A stretch of 64,000 bases of DNA from Kalaharituber pfeilii (taxonomy: Eukaryota > Ascomycota > Pezizomycetes > Pezizales > Pezizaceae): positions 620,001-684,000 of the forward strand of contig WHUZ01000021.1 in the NCBI GenBank assembly GCA_015179045.1, in the 5' to 3' direction. Position numbers and translations under genes: made by a program. Numbering within the stretch: position 1 is the first letter of the stretch; every line of letters begins with the position of its first letter. Below are positions 1-9,321 of this stretch, in pieces. The notes beneath the pieces were generated by a model. That model was not told the DNA's origin. It worked only from the letters and a program-made list of their open reading frames with translations, and ran no database searches.

Positions 1-800
1 GAAGAATACGTTTGAGCATGAATACATATAGTGTAGTATGCGGGCTCAGGTTCAATACATATTGGCTCGGAGAGAGATATATAATGCATATATCGGATAT
101 ACTGCAAATTATACATTGTAGGTTTGTTGTATTGGATTTTCAATTGTATTAATGTATTAAGATATAGCATACATATAAATAATGAGGTATAAGCAAGCAA
201 AGCTGATACTAATCATACAATAATTGGGTATATGCTTATTCACATATTAACATTCATCGTTATAACCAGCTTCATTTCTATTATGCATGCATAGGAATCT
301 CCTAAAGTTTGGTTACCTAAATAGAACTCAGTAGTTAGAAAGGATAGAACAACTCACCGTTATCTTTAGATTACAAGTTTTATGCATGCTGGGGCTACAC
401 TTTTTTGGAACGATGTTATTCTAGCCTCTCATCCATGCATGACTGTAGAAGTTATGGAAGAATAGTTGCACCATTTGATAGTGGAGAGAAGGCGATGGGG
501 AGAATGGTTGCGCCAACGGACAGTTGAGAGAAGGTGATGGGGAGATAAATGGGCTGACGGGGAGGGGATGGACTCCAGTGTGAAGCAAAGAACTCTTATA
601 TATCCTGTGCAGTAGAACTAGTTAGTTGGAATCTTTCATTGCAGTAATGATGTACTTACGTGCCAGAGTCTTTTTGCTAGAATAAGATAGAAAGGATCTA
701 AAAGTTATATAGAATGAGATAATTATTAGCTATTGTATAGAACATCATTGCAGAGCAAAAACTTACTCAAATTTGCTCAATGACATTGGCTATTTGGCTT
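1..800. other. AT-rich stretch without a recognisable gene
   Basis: No open frame longer than about 60 codons and no recognisable domain was seen. Around 475-560 a short purine-rich phrase (GAGAGAAGGYGATGGGGAGA) occurs twice. I see no RNA gene or promoter that I can support. Confidence 0.5.
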
Positions 801-804
801 AAAT

Positions 805-1062
805 AGTAGGCTCAGAACGGAGGGTCTGTAATAGGTTCAGAACGTAGGGTGATAGACTTAGAACGTAGGCCTATAATAGGCTCAGAATGGAGGGCTGTGA
901 TAGGCTCAGAATGTAGGGGGATAGGCTCAGAATAGAGGAGGATAGACTCAGAACGGAGGGCTGTAATAGGCTTCAGAATAGAGGAGGATAGACTCAGAAC
1001 GGAGGGCTGTAATAGGCTTCAGAATAGAGGAGGATAGGCTCAGAACGGAGGCCTATAATCTT
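805..1062. repeat. Short degenerate tandem repeat
   Basis: About ten degenerate copies of a 21-24 bp phrase of the form ATAGGCTCAGAACGGAGG follow one another. They are arranged partly as a higher-order pair in which the AACGGAGGGCTGT and AATAGAGGAGG variants alternate. It is not open in any frame for long and looks like a minisatellite. Confidence 0.75.
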
Positions 1063-1481
1063 ATTAGTGGTATATTCTTGAGAATAGTGATGAAGATACC
1101 TCACAGAATGATTGGAACCTTTATAATTTCAATATCCGTTAAGCTAACACCTCAAGGACTAAAGGATAGAAAGACTGTTATAGGCTCACTGCAACTGTAG
1201 ACAGAGTAGTCGGTAGATGCAGGCGATATGCGACAGTCAAGGAACCCTAAATGAGTATCATGACTTGTTGTTAGTTTAATTTATAAAAAGTATAAAGGGA
1301 TGAGTAAAATAAAGGCCAACTGCTCATTTCTTATGAATCTTTCATATAGGACACTTTTTGTGAAGAAGGTTTGTTGAGGAGAAGTGCTGAATGAAAGAGG
1401 CATTGGAAAGGCCTTATAAGCGGGTATGAAAGCCCTGTAGATTGATATGGTAGTCTATTGGCCTGTGGAATGTATATTGCC

Positions 1482-2516
1482 GCCAGTCATTTTCCTGATA
1501 TGGCTGGCGCCGATGCTAGAGGATTTGGAGGAGACGCTGAGGAGGGAGTGCCCGGGGGTAGAGTGCGAAGTCCCGTCGTACGTAGACGACATCAATGTGA
1601 CGGCATGGGACTGGGAGGGGGAGGTGGATCAAGAGAGACTGAGAGTGAAGTTGGGTGGTATAACGGGAAGAGTGGCAGAAAAAATGGGGAGTACCGCTGG
1701 AGAAAACGAAACACGAAGATATAGTCTTCGGCAAGGGGAAGAGAAGAAGAAAGGAGGTGGAGAGAGTGAAATGGCTAGGAGTAATTTTCGACTCGACTCT
1801 AGACTTCGACTTCCATTGGAAGGCGAGGATAGAGAAGGCGAGAAAGCACACATCGGCATCGCCGGGAATGAGGCGGCAGATGGCGAAGCAAAGAAGGCGG
1901 CGGACAGAGTAGGAAGGTCGGTGGTGACAGAAGGGGGGCTGCGGCAGAAGTGGAAACGACTGCGCGCGGCGGAGAGGAAAGAAAGGGGGTATGGGGGGGG
2001 CATGGTGATGGAGTGGAGAAGGGGAGCGGCAACGGCGTTCACGAGGTTGAGAACGGGAAAGGGGATGGGGAAGGAGTGGGAAGTGGGGATTGGGAAAGCG
2101 ATGGAGGGGAGTGTATGTGGGTGCGGGGAAAAACAAACAGCGGACCACCTGGCGTTCAGGTGTGAGGAGGTGGAGTACCTGGAAGGATGGGGAAGGTGGG
2201 AGGATATCGATGATAAGAAATGGAGGGTAGAGCAGGAGAACGGGGAGGTGGTGAACGTGCTAGGGGAGTTCTTCGGATCGCTGAAGGTGTAGGGGAGGGG
2301 GTCGTTTGTTCGAAGGTGGCGGGGGAAGAAAGATGTAGCTATTTTTATTGCCTCGAGGGAGGTGGGGCGGGGAGGGGTCGAGGATTTCGTTTGTAGAGAT
2401 GGCGGGGGAAGAAGTAGGTAGAAAAGCCTGCTTGAGGGTCGAAGACCCAGGGGCCCTGCCTTGGCGAGCAGCCGCACGCGGGGTCATGTGATATAAAAAA
2501 AAAAAAAAAAAAAAAA
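1482..2516 (+). mobile_element. LINE family A copy, 5'-truncated and internally deleted
   Basis: The element starts inside the reverse transcriptase domain and ends with the family A tail and a poly(A) run. A 14 bp target-site duplication flanks it, GAATGTATATTGCC at 1468-1481 and GAATGTATATTACC at 2517-2530 (one mismatch), so both ends are defined. It is closely similar to the minus-strand element at 45.78-52.95 kb but lacks everything upstream of RT motif B. It also lacks about 0.9 kb between the end of RT and the last part of RNase H. Its tail contains the CCCTGCC...ACGCGGGGTCATGTGATAT signature shared with the solo tails listed below. Confidence 0.93.
1483..2292 (+). pseudogene. LINE A ORF2 relic: RT fragment fused to RNase H C-terminus
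   Basis: The frame is open from about 1447 to 2292, but only because a deletion happened to join two parts. The first part holds RT motif C (PSYVDDI). The second starts at AHIGIAGNEAADGEAKKAAD, the H and D region of RNase H, and runs into a CxC-x5-H-x4-C zinc-knuckle-like end (VCGCGEKQTADHLAFRC). The join near 1848 lies in a short stretch of microhomology (AAAGCACAC). RT motif A and the first three RNase H acidic residues are missing, so it cannot encode a working enzyme. It is a dead copy, not a host gene. Confidence 0.9.
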
Positions 2517-3173
2517 GAATGTATATTACCAAAAATGGAAGTTAACACCAGGAATCGGCTACCTGCCATGCTGGTAGGAGAGTCAGTCACTTCTGAATTG
2601 CTCTCTCTCTGCCCTGGACCCTATAAGATTTCACTTCGCTCAGCAGAAATACGCCTTCACAGACACACTCAAAAATAGCTTGACTTTCAAAATCCAATGA
2701 GAGGCAACCAGAGATCAAACCTAGGTCGTGGAGCCCCCAATATACAAGGTGCTAGAAACGTACCACCGGTTAGAGTTAGAAATACTGCTGTATCGGCTAG
2801 AGGGGGAAGGGGGGTTGCTGCTATTCTTAATGCAGATCGTTCTCCAGCAAGTGCATATATGGGCCAGCAGAGTCAAAGTCTAGAACAACATTCTGTTGGA
2901 TCCAACTATCATCAAAACCAATACCAACAAGCGCAGTTTGCACATGGTAATAATCGGCAATTTATGACGTCTGTAGTAACTTCTACTAATAGACCGAATA
3001 ATCCTGCAAATGTGGAGCAAGCTCAGGAGTATAGACAAATCACTACTGATTTGAGTGAAACTTTTTTTAACGAGGATGATGAGGATTATTATCCTCAAGA
3101 AGAACAAGTTGAGGGTTCAAGTTACCAACCTGAACAAGATCTCGATAGCGATATGTATAAGGAGAGTGAAGAG

Positions 3174-3250
3174 GTGTATGCAATATATAGACTCTTTGTA
3201 AGACCTTAATTCATATTAGTGCTATCAAATACTAACGTTAGGCTCAATAG
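3174..3250 (+). other. Predicted spliceosomal intron in the transposase gene
   Basis: A 77 bp interval starts with GTGTATG and ends with CAATAG. It contains the canonical fungal branch-point sequence TACTAAC at 3230-3236, 14 bases before the acceptor. Removing it joins the 2697 frame in phase to the 3287 frame, which supports it as a real intron. Confidence 0.75.
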
Positions 3251-3758
3251 ACTCCCTCAAATACGTCAAATGATAAAATCCAAGCAGTGATCGACCGACA
3301 CTTTTATCCTTTACCTGGTGGTGGATCCAACCCCCCCTGCCGTGGAAAGAAACGGAAGTATGATACGCAAAAATTTCGGGATCAATTCGAGAATGGAGGC
3401 GAGATCTTTCGCAGACTGCTTCGTCTAAGTCGAATCTATTTTGCTCGGTACTTTTATATTTTCGATGAAGTTATTGTTCAAATCATCGACACTGCAGCCG
3501 AAATTCCGGGTGGTGTGGACCGTCATTCTGACGGATTCCAGCTTGCCTATAAACGAGCACAAGAATGGAGGAAGAATTGGGCATCAGAGTATGCCAAAGA
3601 TGTCGATAAACTCTGCAACTCATTAGTAAACGCAAATCCGGAACTTAAGTCCAAGAACATGAATGACCTTCCAGCTGCATATGTCAAGTTTTATAAATTT
3701 GAGACCATGTACGCTCTTTTAGGGTCTAATCAGTCCCTTATCGACCTTAGAGCGTGCT

Positions 3759-3807
3759 CACGAGCTGGCTCGAGCTCACCCTCCAGCTCGGCTCGAGCTA
3801 GCTCGTG
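3759..3807. repeat. GC-rich hairpin inside the transposase exon
   Basis: The arms CACGAGCTGGCTCGAGC and GCTCGAGCTAGCTCGTG pair with one mismatch around a ~15 base loop. The ~90 bp GC-rich patch around it stands out in an AT-rich exon and adds a serine/arginine-rich run that I would not expect in the transposase fold. It may be a small palindromic insertion that happened to keep the frame open. Confidence 0.6.
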
Positions 3808-5819
3808 CCGCTCACTAGTGGATAAGCGAGCCCGCCTAATCGCCGAACATGAAATACTTTTTTATGGAAGAGAAGAGCTACTAATGTCGAATTTTATTTC
3901 TCTTCCATACACCATTTTTATTGATGGATTCGGTCTGTACGAAAATGCATATCATTCCCTTTCTGGTATGTATATTACTCCGGCAGGTCTCCCTTACACA
4001 TTAAGGGAGAAAATCAGCAAGATGTATGTGTGGATGTTGGGTCCATTTGGCAGCGATGAAATGGACATGTCTAAAGCGATTGGTCCAGACTGTCGACTAA
4101 TGGATCATGGTGTCGTTATAAAAAGATTAGACCAATCATGTGAGATGAATACACGAATGTTTTGTCTGGCATATAATGGTGATATGCCTCAACAGAATAA
4201 GCTTGCTGGGGTTAAGTCTCATAAAGCTGAAAAAGGATGCCGGAGCTGTTTTATATCAGACAAAAACCTAGGAAATCTCAGTATCGATGTCAAAGCTATT
4301 GGTCGTTACCACTTACCAATGCAACGGCTATTGAATAGTATTCATTCCACTACAACAAAATCTGGAAAGGATAAAATCAGCAAAGAATGGGGTATAACTC
4401 TAGGTGGTCCGATTTTCACATGCCATCCCTGTATCGATTTTCAACGGTCTTGTCCAGTGGACCCTATGCATGCCGAATATCGTATTTCCAAATATTTTCA
4501 TTCATGCATCATAGAGATCTTAACAGCAAAAGGAGTTACTGCTTATCGTCTCATATGGGAAGGCATGGAGCTTCCTTACAAGTGGGGTAGACCCCAAAAT
4601 CCAGTATCACATAAAGGATCAATGGACTTTACAGAACATGGGAGAATTGCATGTTTGAACCCATTCGTGTTGATGCGGTTATTTGCCAATTCTATAAGCA
4701 TTTTGAGACCAACGGCAGAACGCGACCTAAAAAAAACAACTCGACATGGATACCTGCAGTCTTAGACATTTATATGATCATATTATTAATGCTTCATATA
4801 AGATAGCATACTCGAACTACTTGATCATGAAGAGAGAGTTAACTGTCTCAGAACGTGAACAAATTCCACGTACGATTATAGATGCAAGACTATCATTTCA
4901 ATGGATAGTCAAAGGTGTTCAGACTACGGCGGAGTTGAAAGATAAATGGAAGGTTCCAAACTGCCATACCGCATTACATTATGCCGAAGATATCAGAAAT
5001 TATGCTACTCCTCGCAATTCGGCATGTTTTACTGGTGAACAGAAGCACAAAATTTTTAAGCAACATGCTCCTCATACCAACTCAATTGAAAATGATCTGC
5101 AATTACTTCAAGCTGTCAATATGACCCAAACCCTTCGCTATATAATTGACGGTATATATAAGGATCATCCTCACTATGCAAATGTATCCAATACAATTAC
5201 TGCTATACTGGAAAAATGCCCGAGGCTTCAGCAAAACATTATGGGAACTAATAGCAGCAAGCCGCCTGCAAAACCTACAGCAACTATAATGAAATCTATT
5301 GTAGAACATGACGGCAGTCTGTTTACATTCGCTAGAGTAGGAAAACAATATGCAGCAAAGAATATTGCAGAAAAAAATGACTTCGAATCTATTGCGATAA
5401 TATATCAGCAGACTACTGGTATAGATCCACGAATAATCAGAAAAGAATATATCCTGCGATACTGGGCCTCATTTTCTGGTATTTTCGATATATCTGACAA
5501 GCACCGATTCTGTCCTGGGTCTATTGTTGCAACAACAGAATCTACCATACAGTTCGTTTTTATAGAGCGAATTATCTCAATGACAATTGGCCCTCTATCT
5601 CGAGTCTTCTTTGATGTTACGCCATTACGGAGAAATCCAGAAGAGGAATTTTGGGCTGCACCTTACCATGTTTATACTCGAAAAAGTATAGATTTAGGGA
5701 ATGATATTCCACGGATTATTTTGCCACTGAATTCTATAAAACCTGGTAGATTTCATTTTGTTACTAAAATCAAGGACGTTTCATGGTGGTATAATGACCT
5801 GTTAGTTAATACACACTAA

Positions 5820-6452
5820 GTACTATAAAGTTTCGTTCTTATTCTATTCTTATGTGCTATTATAATTCTGGATACTTGTCTATAGAGATTGCATAGCAAA
5901 GCGTATGAATACCATATGTAATGATGATAATATTCAATTTAGTATAGAGCACATTACGAAATGGCTATGGTTGTGCTAGCACTATAAGATTTGGGCATAT
6001 TTTACAAACTGCACAGTATGTAATGCAGACAATACCGGATAAATTCGGGGAAAGTGTATGTACGCCAAGTCGGCATTATTTATAGCTGGCAATTTTTGAA
6101 TTTGAAATTCACTAATGTAATATGGTAGTTCCGTTAAGCTACGATGCATACCGAAGTAATAACACCACACTTTTTGGTACAGTATGATTTCCCGCGTTGC
6201 TATGTAGCCGACAAGTCATGCATGCCACTCATGCGCAAGAAGAACGTTTCTGTTAATGGGTTGCCGAGGGCGCACATTCTACTTTGTGAAGTAAATACTA
6301 TGTATGGGAATTCCCTTTCAATGCATGCTAACACTCATCAATGAAAAATAATATAATTGTGATTTGCGAAGAATAACCTACCAGGCATGACTGTGTATAG
6401 TATTGCTTGCGAACACAACCACATCACTTGGCGTCACATCTATTATCTATTA
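5820..6452. other. No gene seen between transposase and repeat block
   Basis: This AT-rich sequence follows the transposase stop codon. Open frames are short (66 codons or fewer) and show no recognisable motif. It may include the 3' end of the DNA transposon, but no inverted partner sequence was found near 2550-2690. Confidence 0.4.
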
Positions 6453-6617
6453 TCTATTATAGTACTGAGTTACATCCCTCTTGGCGTACACCGAACCCCT
6501 GTCAAAAAAGACCTTGGCGACAACCGCGAATGCCATCTATTATAGTACTGAGTTACATCCCTCTTGGCGTACACCGAACCCCTGTTAGAAAAGACCTTGG
6601 CGACAACCGGGAATGCC
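6453..6617. repeat. 83 bp direct repeat, two copies
   Basis: Two copies with a period of 83 bp (6453-6535 and 6536-6617) share the phrases TATAGTACTGAGTTACATCC, CTTGGCGTACACCGAACCCC and AAAGACCTTGGCGACAACCG. A diverged version (CTTGGCGTCYACCTAACCC, also doubled) precedes the third large repeat copy at 61246-61325. The opening phrase recurs alone near 59175. Confidence 0.85.
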
Positions 6618-7570
6618 ATATCAACGTACCGAGTGAAATGTTCACATACTCCTGAACCTCAACATACCCCTGAACCTTCGTCATAAGGCACATATTAATG
6701 TGGAATATGCCAAACGCCCGACAATACCTATATCAAGAGTTTCCATCACATTTCATATGGAATCAACCTTCACGGAAATGGACACCACGACAATGAGGAG
6801 TTGCAATTGGCCGTATCTATCACTGCACTCCCTTTATGTGAAATGTTCACATTCTCCTGAACCTCAACATACTCGGCATAAGATACAGAAGAATGAGCCA
6901 AATTTTATAGGTATGGTATATCTCTCTCACTATCAGGAGATGAAGCATAACGAGTTCAATTTGACAGGTACAACAGCAGCTTTCCATAGCACAATAGTAA
7001 CAGAGTGAGCCGAATTTAACAGGTATAAGAGTACAATTTGACTGGTATTCGATGGCACGAGATGCAGCTGAACGAGTCAAATTTGACAGGTATGGTAGGT
7101 CCATTTCACCTCGCGAGATGCAGCAAAATGAGCTGAATTTGATAGGCACTTTGACAGGCACGACAGCTCCTCAATGGTGCGAGATGCAGCAGAACGAGTC
7201 AAATGTGATAGGTATGGTAGGTCTATTTCACCTCGCGAGATGCAGCAAAATGAGCCGAATTTGACAGGCACTTTGACAGGTATGATAGCTCCTCAATGGT
7301 GTGAGATGCAGCAGAATGAGCCGAATTGAATAGGTATAACAGTCTCCCTCAATGGCGCAAGATGAGGATGGATGTGGTCAAGTTGACAGATATGACCTTG
7401 ACTGGCAAAAATGAGGCAGAGTAAGCTCAATTTAACAGGTATGACAGCTTTCTCTCAATGGCGCGAGATGTGGCCGAATGAGCTCAAGTTGACAAGTATT
7501 ACAGGACTCTTTCCATAGCATAAGAGCAGCAGAATGAGCTGAATTTGATAGGTATAGTAGGTCTCTCTTG

Positions 7571-7632
7571 CCCTGCCATGGCGAACAGCTGCAAGCGGAG
7601 TTACGTGAAAAAAAAAAAAAAAAAAAAAAAAG
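7571..7632 (+). mobile_element. LINE A tail-only micro-insert (unit A)
   Basis: The insert begins CCCTGCCATGGCGAACAGC and ends in A(n). Left target duplication AGTAGGTCTCTCTTG lies at 7556-7570; the right copy at 7633-7645 has lost two bases. The same insert occupies the same place in units B and C, so it predates the duplication. Confidence 0.9.
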
Positions 7633-8729
7633 AGTAGGCCTCTTGATAGCACGAGATGCAGCAAAATGAACTCAATTGGACTGGTGTGTAGGTCTCCCTT
7701 GACAATACAAGATACAGTAGAATAAACTAACTTTAACAAGTATATAGGTATGGCAAGACTCTTCTACGGCACGAGATACAAAAGAATGAGCCAAATTTCA
7801 TAAGTATGGCACACCTCTCTTACCAGCGTGAGATGTAGTAAACGAACTCAATTTGATAGGTATAGTAGTACCTTTCCATAGGAGAGTAGCAAAGTGAGCC
7901 AAATTTGACAGGTATAATAGGACTCTTTCTGCATTGTGAGATATAGTAGAATGAGCACAATTTGATAGTTATTCAATAGCACAAGATACAGCAGAACGAG
8001 AGTCGAATTTGACAGATATGGCAGGTCTATTTGAGCCTGGGAGATGCAGCAGAATAAGCCGAATTTGACAGGGATTGGTAGATCTCTCTTGCTAACATGA
8101 GATATAGCAGGGCGAGCACAATTTGACAGGCATGACAGCTCCTCAATAATGTGAGATGCAGCAGAATGAGCCGAATTCAATAGGAATGGCAGTCTCTCTC
8201 GATTGTGTGAGATGAGGCAGAATGAGCTCAATTTAACAGGGTATGACAGCTTCCTTTCGATGGCATGAGATGAGGCAGAATGAGCTCAAGTTGACAAGTA
8301 TCACCGGACTCTTTCCACAGTGTGAGAACAGCAGAATGAGCCAAATTGGACAGGTACGGCAGGACCCACCTGGCAGCGTGGAACATGGTAAAATGAGCTC
8401 AATTCACAGTTAAGGCTGGCCCCTTTCGATGGTGCAAAGTGAGGCGGTATGGCTTAATTTGACAGATACAACAAGACCTGCTTTGATGGTGCGAGATATG
8501 CCAAAATGCGCTCAATTTACAATTTTACAGGTATGGCAGATTACTCTCGATGGTGTGAGATGGGGCAAAATGAGAATGTGCTGGACTGGTACAGTATGGC
8601 GGGGTGATAAAGGGGCACCTGCTAAAGGTTATAATCATCGGCTACTACAGTACCTACTGACTCCGGCTCCATTCCCCACCCTTTCTGTTTTTTAAATCGC
8701 AAGCACTCTATAGATAGCGATAGCTATGT

Positions 8730-8996
8730 CTACTCTTCATCATCACCCTCAGCCTTCAATTCTTCCACTTTCTTATATACTCTTGCCATCATTCCAGCTG
8801 TACTAATTATATCCTTTTGTAATTTCTTAATCACCTTATACCAGGGCGGCAAGCGATTAATGATATAAAAAAAATAAAAAAAAAAATAAAAAATCACCTT
8901 ATACCTGTTAATATCCTCACTTGCATAGCATTTATACGTGGGTCTATAGGGCGGATAATAAAGCTGGGTACACCTAAAAGGGCATATGCTGGACAT
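8730..8996 (-). CDS. Short conserved open frame in unit A, function unknown
   Basis: The 88-codon frame begins MSSICPFRCTQL and ends with an acidic, lysine-rich tail (ARVYKKVEELKAEGDDEE). Without the 63 bp added by the LINE B tail insert and its duplicated target, it would be 67 codons. The insert is a multiple of three and adds 21 codons without a stop. The partner copy in unit B has a ~10 bp loss that shifts the frame. I do not recognise a family; it may be the C-terminus of a transposon protein. Confidence that it is translated is low. Confidence 0.3.
   Translation of the reverse strand: MSSICPFRCTQLYYPPYRPTYKCYASEDINRYKVIFYFFFYFFYIINRLPPWYKVIKKLQKDIISTAGMMARVYKKVEELKAEGDDEE
8842..8891 (+). 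mobile_element. LINE B tail-only micro-insert, unit A only
   Basis: The insert starts CAGGGCGGCAAGCGATTAAT, which is more truncated than its relatives, and ends in an A-rich run. A perfect 13 bp target duplication, AATCACCTTATAC, lies at 8829-8841 and 8892-8904. Unit B lacks the insert, so it arrived after the tandem duplication. Confidence 0.92.
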
Positions 8997-9104
8997 CTGA
9001 GCAATATCATTGTGGATAGATATTAACCGGAATTTAGGTAGAGTTTATGGGCTGTAACGAGGGTTTCGCTATCCATAAGTTCTACAAAACCTTCTGACGC
9101 TACA

Positions 9105-9321
9105 TTTGGTACTAGAGCTCCCTAGATGCAGGAGTGGGATTACGTGATATTATAAATAACAATGAGAATATACTGATAAGAATAAATGCAGAGAAACGAG
9201 ATTGTACGGTCATGGAACTGGTAAAGAGTGTACAGTCACTTGACGCCGACTTTACGGGTCCCTTATCCACTACCGCTACACCTACACTCACCCTCGCGGT
9301 CGCGAGGTGGCCACATGCTAG
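9105..9321 (+). pseudogene. Conserved open frame at the end of unit A, cut at the duplication junction
   Basis: An open frame reads LRDIINNNENILIRINAEKR followed by DCTVMELVKSVQSL and TATPTLTLAVARWPHAS, then enters the head of unit B and stops. The unit B copy (11965-12207) carries the same protein with two or three changes and goes on for 17 more residues. The peptide looks like part of a transposon gag-type or helical protein, but I do not recognise it. Confidence 0.35.

Larger units (their letters stand above)
2697..5819 (+). pseudogene. CMC/TNP2-type transposase gene, intron-containing, frameshifted
   Basis: Exon 1 (2697-3173) encodes a basic, then glutamine- and acid-rich leader. Exon 2 starts at 3251 and continues the frame into RHFYPLPGG and the transposase body. 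The body shows the fungal TNP2-like pattern: a hydrophobic strand with an Asp (LPYTIFIDGFGLYENAY), then PAGLPYTLREK, GCRSCF, CHPCID and the PVDPMHAEYR motif that resembles the VDPMH signature of Transposase_21. The C-terminal part (4746-5819) carries CHTALHYAEDIRNYATPRN and EQKHKIFKQH. At least two frameshifts lie between about 4640 and 4775, where an alternative frame reads on (FEPIRVDAVICQFYKHF, NNSTWIPAVLDIY). The family assignment comes from memory of motif order. No clear terminal inverted repeats were found, so the element limits are unknown. As it stands it is probably inactive. Confidence 0.72.
6619..9321. repeat. Large tandem duplication, unit A
   Basis: Unit A begins TATCAACGTACCGAGTG and ends CGCGAGGTGGCCACATGCTAG. 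It is followed directly by unit B, which has the same beginning and order of contents. Content in order: a unique ~230 bp head; about 1.7 kb of the degenerate ~57 bp repeat (recurrent words GAGATGCAGCAGAATGAGC and AATTTGACAGGTATGGCAGG); a LINE A tail insert; a ~0.6 kb unique part with short conserved open frames. Unit A alone has a LINE B tail insert at 8842. Confidence 0.92.

Noticed and set aside
6850..8600. CRISPR-like array
   Set aside because: The repeats are degenerate and directly abutting, without unique spacers, and the DNA is eukaryotic.
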